NCBI RefSeq assembly: GCF_051912845.1
Contig: NZ_JBNCBU010000001.1
Coordinates: forward strand, 1,054,001 to 1,118,000
DNA length: 64,000 nucleotides
Reading direction: 5' to 3'
Source: Tsuneonella sediminis
GTDB lineage: Bacteria; Pseudomonadota; Alphaproteobacteria; Sphingomonadales; Sphingomonadaceae
This document shows positions 7,906 to 16,896 of this stretch, one piece after another. The translations under genes and the position numbers were made by a program. Under the pieces are notes generated by a model that made no database searches, was not told the origin of the DNA, and saw only the letters and a program-made list of their open reading frames with translations. Position 1 is the stretch's first letter. The number at the start of each line of letters is the position of its first letter.

Positions 7906-8855
7906 GCCAGCCCCCTCCGCATTCGCAGCAGCAACAAGAGGAAAAACGGCGCGCCGATCAGGCTGAGCGCAATTCCGAGCCGCAGTTCGGTCACCAGAGG
8001 CAGAATCCGGCACACGCTGTCCGCGACAAGCACGAGCAATGCGCCCGCCAGTGCGCTCGGCAGGAGAAGCCGCGAGGGCGTCCGATCCGTAAACGGTCGC
8101 ACGAGGTGCGGAACGATCAGCCCGACGAAACCGACAATACCCGCCACCGCCACCCCGCTTCCCACCGTCAGCCCGACCCCGGCGATCAGCCAGGCCTGCA
8201 ACCGGCGCGGTTCCATGCCGAGACTGCGCGCCGCGGCCTCACCCAGTACCAGGGCGTCGAGTCCGCGGGCCGCCATCAGGAGGCAACCGAGCCCCGCCAC
8301 CGTCAGCGGCGCGGCCAGCCAGACGTCGTTCCACGACCGGTCGGTCAGCGCGCCCATCAGCCAGGTGACGATCTCGCTCATCGCGAAGGCATTGGGCGCT
8401 AGGCTGATCGCCAGGCTCGTCAGCGCCCCCGCGAGGCTGGCGATCATCATTCCCGCCAGCGTGAACAGCGCGATCCCGCCGGTCCGTCCCGCGATGGCCG
8501 CGAGGAGGGCCATCGCCCCCGCCGCCCCGAGCAGGGCGAACAGCGGAAGCAGGAGCGGCGAGGCCGCATAGCCGAGCCACAGGCTTGCCACTGCGCCCAG
8601 CGCGGCACCCGGCGCGATGCCGAACAGGCCGGGATCGGCGAGCGGGTTGCGCAGGTATCCCTGCATGGCCGCCCCGCTCGCTCCCAGCCCCGCCCCGATC
8701 ACCAGCGCCAGCACTGCGCGGGGCAGGCGAAGCTCTGCAAGGATCACGGCGGCGTTGGGGGTGGTTGCCGGCTCGATCCACACGCGTCCGGCAAGCAGCG
8801 ACAAAGGCATCGCCACGGCGATCAGGACAAGTAGCAGGGGAACCGGGCGGGTCAC
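7902..8855 (-). CDS. btuC: FecCD/BtuC family ABC transporter permease
   Basis: This protein of 317 residues begins at a GTG that overlaps the btuF stop (GTGA at 8852-8855). Multiple hydrophobic helices are visible, with family motifs such as LRLPRAVLALVIGAGLGASG near the N-terminus and VGFVGLIVPHLVR near residue 240, the loop that contacts the ATPase. It is the membrane channel of the cobalamin importer, acting with BtuD and BtuF. The C-terminus is short and Arg-rich. A longer upstream reading frame exists but would lie inside btuF. Confidence 0.9.
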   Translation of the reverse strand: MTRPVPLLLVLIAVAMPLSLLAGRVWIEPATTPNAAVILAELRLPRAVLALVIGAGLGASGAAMQGYLRNPLADPGLFGIAPGAALGAVASLWLGYAASPLLLPLFALLGAAGAMALLAAIAGRTGGIALFTLAGMMIASLAGALTSLAISLAPNAFAMSEIVTWLMGALTDRSWNDVWLAAPLTVAGLGCLLMAARGLDALVLGEAAARSLGMEPRRLQAWLIAGVGLTVGSGVAVAGIVGFVGLIVPHLVRPFTDRTPSRLLLPSALAGALLVLVADSVCRILPLVTELRLGIALSLIGAPFFLLLLLRMRRGLA

Positions 8856-9655
8856 GAAGCATCCCGCCGTATTTCGGCAAGGCGCTCCGCCGCGTGCACG
8901 ATCGTCGGTCCGCCGCAAAACAGGAGCGAGGGGTCGAACGTGGCCCTGTGCATGCCAGGCAGTACCCTCAGCGCCGGATGGCGCTGGCCCCGCTCGCTCC
9001 CGGCGACCAGCAGCACCGCGGGCGGTTCGGCCAGTAACCGCTCGAGCGAAAGGTAATCCGCCTGTCCCATGCCCCGCGCGGCGCTGGCATTGATGAATCC
9101 GGTGCGCGTCATCAGGTCGCTCACCAGCGCATCCCCGCCGGGCACGATGCCGTCGGGCTGCCAGAGGATCGCCGGGATGCGCTTCTCGCTGCCCGAGGCT
9201 ACGAGCGCGGCATCCATGCGCCGGACGAGCGCTTCGCCCCGCTCGGGATGCCCCGCCAGTTGCGCCAGTTCGAGCACTTGCGCCTGGCTCTCGGCAACGG
9301 TCGCGGCGATCCCGACCGTTTCGACCCGGACCCCGAGGCGCGCGAGCGCTGCGCGCGCGGCGGGCGGCATGAAACTCGAGCCGACGACGACATCGGGGTC
9401 GAGCGCGAGCACTTCCTCCACCGTGCCGCCCGTGGCCCTGTACCGCCGCGCCTCGGCCAGCGGCATCGAGGTCGCCTGCGGATCGTGGCTGTAATGGCTG
9501 ATCGCGAGGATCTGCGCCGGGTCGGCGACCTCGGCAAGGATCGCGTCGGAGCAGGGGTTGAGGCTTACGATCGAGGGAAGGGCGTTGCCCTCCCGCACCG
9601 TCGGCGGCGCATCGCAGCCCGCGACCAGCAGGCAGGCGGCGAGCAGTACCCTCAC
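8852..9655 (-). CDS. btuF: Periplasmic cobalamin-binding lipoprotein of the ABC importer
   Basis: This protein of 267 residues has a GTG start overlapping the btuB stop (GTGA at 9652-9655). The signal peptide ends in the lipobox LVAGC, so it is a predicted inner-membrane lipoprotein. The fold is the class III solute-binding type: SIVSLNPCSDAILAEVAD at the start, and VEEVLALDPDVVVGSS as the typical first-lobe segment. It delivers corrinoid from the outer-membrane receptor to BtuCD. Substrate assignment rests on the riboswitch and receptor context rather than on binding residues. Confidence 0.87.
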   Translation of the reverse strand: MRVLLAACLLVAGCDAPPTVREGNALPSIVSLNPCSDAILAEVADPAQILAISHYSHDPQATSMPLAEARRYRATGGTVEEVLALDPDVVVGSSFMPPAARAALARLGVRVETVGIAATVAESQAQVLELAQLAGHPERGEALVRRMDAALVASGSEKRIPAILWQPDGIVPGGDALVSDLMTRTGFINASAARGMGQADYLSLERLLAEPPAVLLVAGSERGQRHPALRVLPGMHRATFDPSLLFCGGPTIVHAAERLAEIRRDAS

Positions 9656-11574
9656 AGCTTCAGCCGTGCCCCGACGAAGGCCGTGCGCCCGCGGGTACCG
9701 TACCCCGCGACCTCGGTATAGGCCGCGTCGAACAGGTTCTCGACCCGGCCGTAGAGTTCGGCCCTGCCGCCCAGCGGCATGCTCGCCCGAAGGTCGACAA
9801 GGACGTGTCCGTCGATTTGGACGACGTTGCCCGCATCGTCGAAGCTGTCGCCGACCAGCCGCACGTCGGCCCCGAGGTTCGGGGGAAGCGGGGTGGTCCA
9901 GTCGATCGAGCCGCTCAGCGCATGGCGGGGCCGTCGGGCGAGATCGGCTCCCGTGCCCCGGTCGGCCGCATCGATGAAGCTGTAGGCGAACCGGGTGCGC
10001 AGAGCGGTGGTGGGCGCAAGGCCGGCTTCGATCTCGAACCCCTGCGCCCGGGCCCGCCCGACGTTGTCGTAGGTGCCGAAGGGCCGGCCCGCACAGACGC
10101 CCCCTGTCACGCCGAAGCATGACACGAAGTCGATCAGGTCGCGGCTGTCGCGCCGGAACAGGGTAATCGCGGCCCAGGTCGGATCGGACCGGCTGTGCCA
10201 GTCGAGGCCTAGGTCGAAGCTGCGGCTGCGCTCGGGATGCAGATCCGCGTTGCCGAAGTCGGACAGGAGCTGGAACAGGGTCGGTGCCTTGAACCCTTCG
10301 CCATACGATGCCCGGAGGCGGAAATCGCGGCCTAGACGGTAGCTCGCGTCGGCGCCGAGGCTCGTCGCGCCGCCGAATCTGGCATGGTCGTCGCGCCTGA
10401 TACCCACGTGGGCGGATACGCCCCCCCATTCGATCCCGCCCTGGGCGTAGGCGCCCCATATGCTGGTTTTCTGCCGCGCATCGAAAAGCGTGGCGAAGCG
10501 TGTCCATTCGCGCTCGCCGCCGAAGTGGACGACGAACGGCCCCAGCGGTCGCCATTCGCCGCGCACGTCGATCCGCTGCGAATGGCCGTCGGTGGTGTAG
10601 GTGGGCGCGCTTCCCGCGGCGGGATCGAGGCTGTCGCGCTCGGTGTCCGAGACCGACCACGCTGCCCGGACGAAGAACAGCGCGCTGTCGTAGACCGCGC
10701 CGGCGGCGCCGGTGTACTGGCGGGTGTCCTGCACCTCGCCGGTATCGGCAAAGGCGTAGAGCGGCGGCGGGAACCCGTCGATGTCCAGGCTGCCATCCGC
10801 AAAGCGTCCCTGCGCGAACAGTTCGAAGCTGTCGCTGAGATAGGCGCGAACCTGGCCGTTGGCCGACCATTGTTCGAACCCGTCCGGTTCACTGCCGGTC
10901 GCTGCGGCGGAGAATCCGTTGCCCTTCCGCCAGCCCGCCGAACCGCCGAGGAAGAAAGCGTCGGAACCCATCCCCCCGCTGGCGGTCAGGTAGCGCGAAG
11001 CCTCTCCGCCGATCTCGGTTCTCGCGGTCAGGCCGCGGGTCGCGCGCGTGGTCACCGCGAGCACGCCGCCGATCGCGTCCGAACCCCAGATCGTCGAGTT
11101 CGATCCGCGCAGGAGGTCGAGCTTTTCGACCTCGCCCGCCGACAGCGTGCCGAAGTCGAATCCGCCGCCCGGCGCCGCCGGATCCGCCACGCGAACCCCG
11201 TCGACCACGACCAGGAGCTGCTCGGCCCCCGCGCCGCGCACGCGTATGCCGGTGAACGAACCTGGCGGACCGTTGCGGGTGATCGTGACGCCGGGCGCCC
11301 GGCGCAGCACGCGAGCGACGTCGGCGCCCTGAACCTGGTCGATTTCCTCCTCGCCGATGACCGTGATCGCCTGGCCTGTGTCAGCGACATTGCCGCGAGC
11401 ACCGGTGGCGGTGACAGTGATGGTGGTTTCATCCACTTCGCGATAGGCGCCTATCGCGCCGCATTCGGGATCGGACTGGTCGGCGCAGGCAAGCGCAAGG
11501 ACTGGTCTAGTCTCCTGCGCGGCCAGCGGGGCAGCCAGGATCGAGGCACTCAAAAGAAACAGCAATTTACGCAC
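9652..11574 (-). CDS. btuB: TonB-dependent vitamin B12 receptor
   Basis: This outer-membrane receptor of 640 residues begins at a GTG at 11574 with GGGAG 6 nt upstream. A signal peptide (1-19, cleavage after LAAQ) is followed by a TonB box-like ETTITVTA. The plug domain contains VLRRAPGVTI, GIRVRGAGAEQLLVVVDGVR and VEKLDLLRGSNSTIWGSDA. The beta-barrel ends in the aromatic-rich RTAFVGARLKL. A cobalamin riboswitch in the leader identifies the substrate class. The first 45 mature residues contain two cysteines, CADQSDPEC, an unusual N-terminal insertion before the TonB box. Confidence 0.92.
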   Translation of the reverse strand: MRKLLFLLSASILAAPLAAQETRPVLALACADQSDPECGAIGAYREVDETTITVTATGARGNVADTGQAITVIGEEEIDQVQGADVARVLRRAPGVTITRNGPPGSFTGIRVRGAGAEQLLVVVDGVRVADPAAPGGGFDFGTLSAGEVEKLDLLRGSNSTIWGSDAIGGVLAVTTRATRGLTARTEIGGEASRYLTASGGMGSDAFFLGGSAGWRKGNGFSAAATGSEPDGFEQWSANGQVRAYLSDSFELFAQGRFADGSLDIDGFPPPLYAFADTGEVQDTRQYTGAAGAVYDSALFFVRAAWSVSDTERDSLDPAAGSAPTYTTDGHSQRIDVRGEWRPLGPFVVHFGGEREWTRFATLFDARQKTSIWGAYAQGGIEWGGVSAHVGIRRDDHARFGGATSLGADASYRLGRDFRLRASYGEGFKAPTLFQLLSDFGNADLHPERSRSFDLGLDWHSRSDPTWAAITLFRRDSRDLIDFVSCFGVTGGVCAGRPFGTYDNVGRARAQGFEIEAGLAPTTALRTRFAYSFIDAADRGTGADLARRPRHALSGSIDWTTPLPPNLGADVRLVGDSFDDAGNVVQIDGHVLVDLRASMPLGGRAELYGRVENLFDAAYTEVAGYGTRGRTAFVGARLKL

Positions 11575-11580
11575 ACAATA

Positions 11581-11615
11581 CTCCCGTCATGAACGAATGC
11601 CGTTCACGGCGGGAG
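11581..11615 (-). promoter_or_regulatory. Shine-Dalgarno-sequestering hairpin of btuB
   Basis: Arms 11581-11594 and 11602-11615 form a 14-bp stem with one mismatch and one G-U pair, with a 7-nt loop. The btuB ribosome-binding site GGGAG (11585-11581 on the minus strand) is inside the stem, 6 nt from the GTG. This is the likely expression platform of the riboswitch and would act on translation. Confidence 0.65.
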
Positions 11616-11685
11616 GTACGCCCGATGCGGGCGCGCCTTCGCTGCATTCCGGTGCACCCCGCCCGGCTGCGGAACGACCGTCGCG

Positions 11686-11825
11686 GGCAGGTCTCCTGGC
11701 TCCCGGATCGTCGCTTGCGGCCGCCTTCCCGCTTTCGCAGTGGCTGCTGGCCGTTCGCTCCCCGGTCACAGTTGCGGGGGCAGCGCGGGGATTTCACCCG
11801 CTTCCCTCTTCGGTCCGGGCGCTAC
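11686..11825 (-). promoter_or_regulatory. Cobalamin (B12) riboswitch
   Basis: On the minus strand the order of conserved blocks is that of the adenosylcobalamin aptamer. GGGAA and GGTGAAATCC come first, then CTGCC with CCCGCAACTGTGA. GCCACTG follows at 11744-11738, and the B12 box AGCCAGGAGACCTGCC at 11701-11686. It lies in the leader of btuB. Binding of coenzyme B12 is expected to shut off the btuBFCD uptake operon. Boundaries are approximate to about 15 nt. Confidence 0.95.
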
Positions 11826-11851
11826 CCCGGACAACCCGTGACATGACGCGG

Positions 11852-11880
11852 CCGATAGCCCCGCGCGCGCAGTTTGCCAA
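11852..11880 (-). promoter_or_regulatory. Candidate sigma-70 promoter of the btu operon
   Basis: On the minus strand TTGGCA (11880-11875) and TATCGG (11857-11852) are separated by exactly 17 nt. Transcription would begin near 11845, about 20 nt before the riboswitch aptamer. Confidence 0.5.
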
Positions 11881-12012
11881 GTTTACCGCTTCGCAAGCCT
11901 GCCGCTTAACCCTCGCTTTCGGTCTGTTCCGCCAAGGGACACCGGGCGCCGAGCCGCTACCGGTGGTGCCGCTCCGGCGATACGGCCGAAGGCCGATGTG
12001 CAAAGGAAGCCA

Positions 12013-13179
12013 GTGAACTCCACCACCGCCCGATCCACGACGCCTGACCGGCCTTCGAAGCGCAAGGGTGCGCGACAGGCGCGGCGCGCGGCGTGGCAGA
12101 ACCTTTGGGCCGGGCCCCACCGCGGGAGGCGATGCCTTGCACTCGCTACGGCCATCGCTGTTCCCGCGATGGCCGCGCCGGCCGACTGGCATGGGTTCGA
12201 ATCGTCCCCGACCGCCTCCGTGCCCGAGGCGGCGATGCCTTTCGAGACACCTGGCGACAGTTTTCCGGGCTCGGCATTCTTCTATCTCGAGGACCTCCCG
12301 CAGCTTTCCGTCGATACCGGGCGGGCCGGGCCGGTCGAGGCCGGAGACGAGATGCCTTCCGCCAATCCCGGCCCCAGCCTGGCAGCAAGAGGCGCCCGCC
12401 CGTTCGTTCCCAGCGGCAGCGGGCTCGACAAGGCGCGCGCGCTCCAGTGCATGACCCTGGCGCTTTATTACGAGGCGGCGAACGAGCCGACCGACGGGCA
12501 GCGCGCGGTGGCCCAGGTGATCCTCAACAGGGTCGCGCATCCCAGTTACCCGAACAGCGTCTGCGGTGTGGTCTTCCAGGGAAGCGAGCGCCGCACCGGG
12601 TGCCAGTTCAGCTTCACCTGCGACGGCAGCCTCGACCGCAGGCCGGTGCAGGCGACCTGGATGAGGGCGAGGCGCGTCGCGATGGCCGCGCTCGGAGGCT
12701 CGGTCTATCGGCCGGTCGGCTTCGCCACGCACTATCACGCGACTTACGTGATGCCTTATTGGGCACCCAGCCTGACCAACGTCGGCACGATCGGATTGCA
12801 CACTTTCTACCGGTGGCGCGGTCTGGCCGGCACCGCCGATGCCTTTGTTGCTCGCTATGCGGCAAGCGAACCCGTCGCCGCACCCCACCCGCGCACCTAT
12901 CGCGATCCCGTGGGGTCGGCCCCCGATCCGGTCGTGCTGGCCCAAGCCTTCGAAGCTGCGCGCGCGAAGGCGGCAGCAGGAGCCGGGCCCGGCGCTGCAC
13001 CGGCATACGTTCCGCCCTCGCCGGTGGCCTACGCTCCGGCCCTGGCGGCTCGGGGCGAGAGTGATTTCGCTACCGGAAACCTGCCTCCCGCAAGCGGCAT
13101 CAGGGCCGAATACGCCAACTCCGGCCGCTGGATCGCGCAACCCGGCGGCACGCGGGAGCAAGACGTAAACGCCCGATAA
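12013..13179 (+). CDS. SleB-type cell wall hydrolase (Hydrolase_2)
   Basis: This protein has 388 residues from the GTG at 12013, favoured by AAGGAAG 4 nt upstream; a GTG at 11998 is the alternative. A hydrophobic segment near residues 38-55 is a signal peptide or anchor after a basic N-terminus. The Hydrolase_2 domain lies at about 132-270: LQCMTLALYYEAANEP (catalytic Glu region), AVAQVILNRVAHPSYP, and GCQFSFTCDG. This family, named for the spore cortex hydrolase SleB, cleaves glycan strands in peptidoglycan; in Gram-negatives it is thought to remodel the wall. The C-terminal 110 residues are Pro/Ala-rich and look disordered. Confidence 0.85.
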   Translation: MNSTTARSTTPDRPSKRKGARQARRAAWQNLWAGPHRGRRCLALATAIAVPAMAAPADWHGFESSPTASVPEAAMPFETPGDSFPGSAFFYLEDLPQLSVDTGRAGPVEAGDEMPSANPGPSLAARGARPFVPSGSGLDKARALQCMTLALYYEAANEPTDGQRAVAQVILNRVAHPSYPNSVCGVVFQGSERRTGCQFSFTCDGSLDRRPVQATWMRARRVAMAALGGSVYRPVGFATHYHATYVMPYWAPSLTNVGTIGLHTFYRWRGLAGTADAFVARYAASEPVAAPHPRTYRDPVGSAPDPVVLAQAFEAARAKAAAGAGPGAAPAYVPPSPVAYAPALAARGESDFATGNLPPASGIRAEYANSGRWIAQPGGTREQDVNAR

Positions 13180-13277
13180 CCTTGGAGGTTACCGGCCACG
13201 TAACCCTATAGACGAACCGGCGCTTAGGCCCCCACGGGTATCGAGACGATCGCCATAACAAGGATCGCATCCCCCGC

Positions 13278-13589
13278 ATGCCGCTTCGATTTGCCCCCGC
13301 CCGGACGGTAACCCGCTCTCCACTCGCGCGCGCGCTCGCACGGCGCGCCGTAGACCGGGCCGCGAACGACAACGGGGATCCCGGTCCTGCCGACGACCCC
13401 GACCTGTCAGCCGCGCTGCGCCATTTCGCCGCCCACGGCCTTGGGGCCGCGCACGCCGCGCTGGGCGAAGCGAAACGCGCACTCGCAACGGGCGACCGGC
13501 AGAGCCATGACTGGTGGCTGGGTATCTGCAGAACTTTCGATCGCCGGCTTGCGGACCGCCACGCGCGTGCGATCGGTCTCGGCGATTGA
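13278..13589 (+). CDS. Small conserved-looking protein of unknown function
   Basis: This protein has 103 residues with no recognised domain. The N-terminal 30 residues are basic, followed by AANDN and an acidic linker. The C-terminal half (LSAALRHFAAHGLGAAHAAL, then WWLGICRTFDRRLA) looks like an amphipathic helical module seen in small sphingomonad proteins. Codon use is like that of neighbours, which supports it being real. It stands alone between the SleB hydrolase and the GGDEF-EAL gene, with 60 nt to the latter. Confidence 0.6.
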   Translation: MPLRFAPARTVTRSPLARALARRAVDRAANDNGDPGPADDPDLSAALRHFAAHGLGAAHAALGEAKRALATGDRQSHDWWLGICRTFDRRLADRHARAIGLGD

Positions 13590-13649
13590 CCCCCAACGTA
13601 AGCGCCATGTTAACCACATGGTGACGGACCCGCCCTAAGAGGGCTCGGC

Positions 13650-15614
13650 ATGACGGGTGAGGTCGCCAAACGCCGGTTTGCCCGGCTCTGGAAGTGGTGC
13701 GGCGAGTCCGAACCGCCCAGCAGCGCGGTGCACCTTCATCTTCTGCAAACCCTCTACAACCAGCCCAAGGGGCTTGTCCTGGCGACGCTGATCGGGTCGA
13801 TCCTTACAGCCGTCACCGCGATATCGACCGGATCGCGGATCCTGGGGATTGCATCGGTCACGATCACATCGATCGGCATCGCACGCATCGGGGCGATGGC
13901 GTTCCTCGCAAGGCACTGCGGGCGCTTTCCGGCTCGCTGGCTCGAAGTCGTCTACACGCTCGGTGCGACAACCTATGCGCTGGGGCTCGGCATTTTCGCC
14001 GCGGCAATGGTCATCCTCCGCGTCGATGAAGAACTGCTGGTGATGGTCCTGCCCCTGCTCGTCGGGTACGCGGTCGCCGCGGCTGCCCGGGATGCCGGAC
14101 GGCCGGCCATCGCGATGAGCCAGCCGGTCCTTCTCGCCCTGCCAATCGTGGTTGCCCTCATCCACGTCGGGTCGCTTGCCTATCTGACCCTTGCAGTGGC
14201 CGCGACGCTTGCGTTTCCCACCATCGGCACGATCGTGCACACCATCTATCGGTCGCTACACGACGCGACCTCCTCGGCGGAGACCAACGCCCAGCTTGCC
14301 GAGAGGATGAAGGTGCTGGCGCGAACCGACGTCGTCACCGGTCTCGCAAACCGCGCAGGTTTCAATCACGCACTTGCAGATCTGGTGGGGAAATCGGTCA
14401 CGGGACCGGCGCTCGCGCTGTTCTGGCTCGACCTCGACCGGTTCAAGGAAGTGAATGATCTGCTTGGCCATACCATGGGGGACCGGGTGCTTGCCGCCGT
14501 GGCGCAGCGCCTCGAGGCTGTCGCGCCGGAGGGCGCGACGGTGGCCCGGTTCGGCGGCGACGAATTCATCATGGTCTGCCCGGTGGAAGACCGGCGGGCG
14601 TGCGAGCACCTCGCACCTCGCGTGCTCGAAAACGTGACCCGGCCGCTGCGCCTCGACGGCGAAAGGCTGGATGTGCCCGCCTCGATGGGGATCGCCCTGC
14701 TGCCGGCGGATGCGGCGGATGCCGACGGACTCCTGCAATGCGCCGACCTGGCGCTTTATCACGCCAAGATCGGCGGGAAGAACCGCAGCCGATTCTACGA
14801 TCCGGCAATGAGCCGGACGCTTATCCGCCGGCGGGAGATCGAGCAGGAGCTGCGCACCGCGATCCAGCGCGACGAGCTGTCGATCTTCTTCCAGCCGATC
14901 GTCGATCTGGAAAGCGGCCGGATCCGCACGTTCGAGGCTCTGGTGCGGTGGTTCCACCCTGAAAAGGGCGAGCTCACGCCCGACGAGTTCATTCCTGTTG
15001 CCGAAGAAACCGGCGTGATCGTGACCCTCGGCAACTGGATCACCGCGCAGGCGGCGCAGGCGGCGGTGCACTGGCCCGACGACGTGAGCGTCGCGGTCAA
15101 TCTCTCGTCATTGCAGATCAAGGCGCCGGGCGCGGCCCTGGGCATCCTTTCCGCGCTGCGCGAGGCAGGCCTCGATCCATCCCGGCTCGAACTTGAGGTA
15201 ACCGAGAGCCTGTTTCTCGACGACAATCACGCGACCGCGGGGTTCATCGACGCGCTGTCGTCGGCGGGTGTTCATTTCGCGCTCGACGACTTCGGGACCG
15301 GGTACTCGTCGCTGGGGTATATCGACCGGTTCCCCTTCAGCAAGATCAAGGTCGACCGCAGTTTCGTTTCCGGACCCAATGTCGGGCGCAAGAGCGAGGC
15401 AATCATCCGCGCGGTTGCGGAGATGGGCGCGCAACTCGGCATGAAGATCGTCGCCGAGGGCCTGGAGACGGTCGAGCAGGTGGCCGCAGTGCGGGCTGCC
15501 GGATGCACGCTGGGCCAGGGATATTATTTCAGCCGGGCGGTGCCCGACTATCTCGCGGCTATGCTGCTCGCTCAGGAACGAACGGTGGGCATGCCGCGCC
15601 GCGCGGTCGGCTGA
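13650..15614 (+). CDS. Membrane GGDEF-EAL cyclic-di-GMP turnover protein
   Basis: This protein has 654 residues. About six hydrophobic segments fill residues 40-200, followed by a GGDEF domain with intact FGGDEF (about 301-306) and an EAL domain from about 410. EAL residues are intact: EALVRW, NLSS, LEVTES, DDFGTGYSSL, KVDRSF and AEGLE. Both diguanylate cyclase and phosphodiesterase activity are therefore possible. The RxxD inhibitory site expected just before GGDEF is absent (PEGA), so product inhibition by c-di-GMP is unlikely. No sensory domain other than the membrane part is visible. A hairpin follows the stop. Confidence 0.92.
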   Translation: MTGEVAKRRFARLWKWCGESEPPSSAVHLHLLQTLYNQPKGLVLATLIGSILTAVTAISTGSRILGIASVTITSIGIARIGAMAFLARHCGRFPARWLEVVYTLGATTYALGLGIFAAAMVILRVDEELLVMVLPLLVGYAVAAAARDAGRPAIAMSQPVLLALPIVVALIHVGSLAYLTLAVAATLAFPTIGTIVHTIYRSLHDATSSAETNAQLAERMKVLARTDVVTGLANRAGFNHALADLVGKSVTGPALALFWLDLDRFKEVNDLLGHTMGDRVLAAVAQRLEAVAPEGATVARFGGDEFIMVCPVEDRRACEHLAPRVLENVTRPLRLDGERLDVPASMGIALLPADAADADGLLQCADLALYHAKIGGKNRSRFYDPAMSRTLIRRREIEQELRTAIQRDELSIFFQPIVDLESGRIRTFEALVRWFHPEKGELTPDEFIPVAEETGVIVTLGNWITAQAAQAAVHWPDDVSVAVNLSSLQIKAPGAALGILSALREAGLDPSRLELEVTESLFLDDNHATAGFIDALSSAGVHFALDDFGTGYSSLGYIDRFPFSKIKVDRSFVSGPNVGRKSEAIIRAVAEMGAQLGMKIVAEGLETVEQVAAVRAAGCTLGQGYYFSRAVPDYLAAMLLAQERTVGMPRRAVG

Positions 15615-15933
15615 GCGCGCTTGCCGCATCGGAGAGGGTAAGCCGCGCGCCGTGCTCCCGCGACCGTGGCCATCGACCGTCCGGATAGCCTGGGATCAGG
15701 GTCTCGCGGTCGATCCGTTCTCCGAGGAGACCGGGCCCTGCAGATCCCGCCGCAGACCCATTCTCGCTACTGCGAACCATTTGCAAAGATAGTGCCGCCG
15801 GCAGCCTGTTTGGCAGTTGCATTCGGTCATATGGCGGCCTAGGTCGCCTCTCGCACACAAGGGCCGCCCCGCCCGCGGGAGGGGCACGCCCAGACGAGGC
15901 CCGTCCCGCGCGACCGAAGGAAACGCTCCCCCC
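15615..15933. other. Intergenic region before the TCA-cycle cluster
   Basis: No gene is seen in these 319 nt. A hairpin at 15615-15650 (GCGCGC arms plus a short inner stem) directly follows the GGDEF-EAL stop and may end that transcript, though no U tract follows. The rest should contain the mdh promoter, but no convincing -35/-10 pair was found. GAAGGAAA near 15915 is the likely mdh ribosome-binding site. Confidence 0.5.
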
Positions 15934-16896
15934 ATGGCCCGCAAGAAGATCGCGCTCGTTGGCGCTGGCATGATCGGTGGCACGCTCGCCCATCTCGCCG
16001 CGAAGAAGGAAATGGGCGATATCGTCCTGTTCGACATCGCCGAGGGGATCCCGCAGGGCAAGGCGCTCGACCTCAGCCAGTGCGGCCCGATCGAGGGATT
16101 CGACGCCAAGATCCTCGGCACCAATTCCTACGCCGACATCGCCGGCGCCGATGTGGTGATCGTAACCGCGGGTGTGCCGCGCAAGCCCGGCATGAGCCGT
16201 GACGACCTTCTGGGTATCAACCTCAAGGTGATGAAGGCGGTCGGCGAAGGCATCCGCGACAACTGCCCTGACGCGTTCGTGATTTGCATCACCAACCCGC
16301 TCGACGCGATGGTCTGGGCGCTGCGCGAGTATTCGGATCTGCCGCACGAGAAGGTCGTCGGCATGGCCGGCGTTCTCGACTCGGCGCGCTTCGCGACCTT
16401 CCTCGCGTGGGAATTCGGTGTCTCGGTCAAGGACGTGAACGCCTTCGTGCTCGGCGGCCACGGCGACACGATGGTTCCGGTCACCAGCTACACCACGATC
16501 AGCGGAATCCCGGTCGATGACCTCGTCGCGATGGGCAAGTCGTCGAAGCCGGCCCTCGACGAGATCGTCAAGCGCACCCGTGGGGGCGGCGGCGAGATCG
16601 TCGGCCTGCTCAAGACGGGCAGCGCCTACTACGCCCCAGCGACGAGCGCGATCGCGATGGCCGAGGCATACCTCGGCGACCAGAAGCGCATCCTGCCCTG
16701 CGCAGCCTATGTGAAGGGGCAGTATGGCCTCGACGGCCTTTACGTGGGCGTCCCGGCAGTGATCGGCGCGGGCGGCATCGAGGAAGTGATCGAGATCAAG
16801 CTCTCGGACGAGGAGAAGGCCAACCTCAAGGTCTCGACCGACGCGGTCGAGGAACTGCTCGAGGTATGCAAGGGCATGGACGGAGATCTCGCGTGA
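15934..16896 (+). CDS. mdh: Malate dehydrogenase
   Basis: This NAD-dependent enzyme oxidises L-malate to oxaloacetate in the TCA cycle. At 320 residues it has the length of the LDH-like bacterial MDH type. The N-terminus MARKKIALVGAGMIGG is the nucleotide-binding loop. The substrate loop PRKPGMSRDDLL carries the Arg pair typical of malate specificity, and the catalytic histidine is in GGHGDTMVP (about 176). Its stop overlaps the GTG of sucD (GTGA at 16893-16896), so mdh is the first gene of a TCA operon. The upstream open frame from 15817 has no coding character. Confidence 0.96.
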   Translation: MARKKIALVGAGMIGGTLAHLAAKKEMGDIVLFDIAEGIPQGKALDLSQCGPIEGFDAKILGTNSYADIAGADVVIVTAGVPRKPGMSRDDLLGINLKVMKAVGEGIRDNCPDAFVICITNPLDAMVWALREYSDLPHEKVVGMAGVLDSARFATFLAWEFGVSVKDVNAFVLGGHGDTMVPVTSYTTISGIPVDDLVAMGKSSKPALDEIVKRTRGGGGEIVGLLKTGSAYYAPATSAIAMAEAYLGDQKRILPCAAYVKGQYGLDGLYVGVPAVIGAGGIEEVIEIKLSDEEKANLKVSTDAVEELLEVCKGMDGDLA

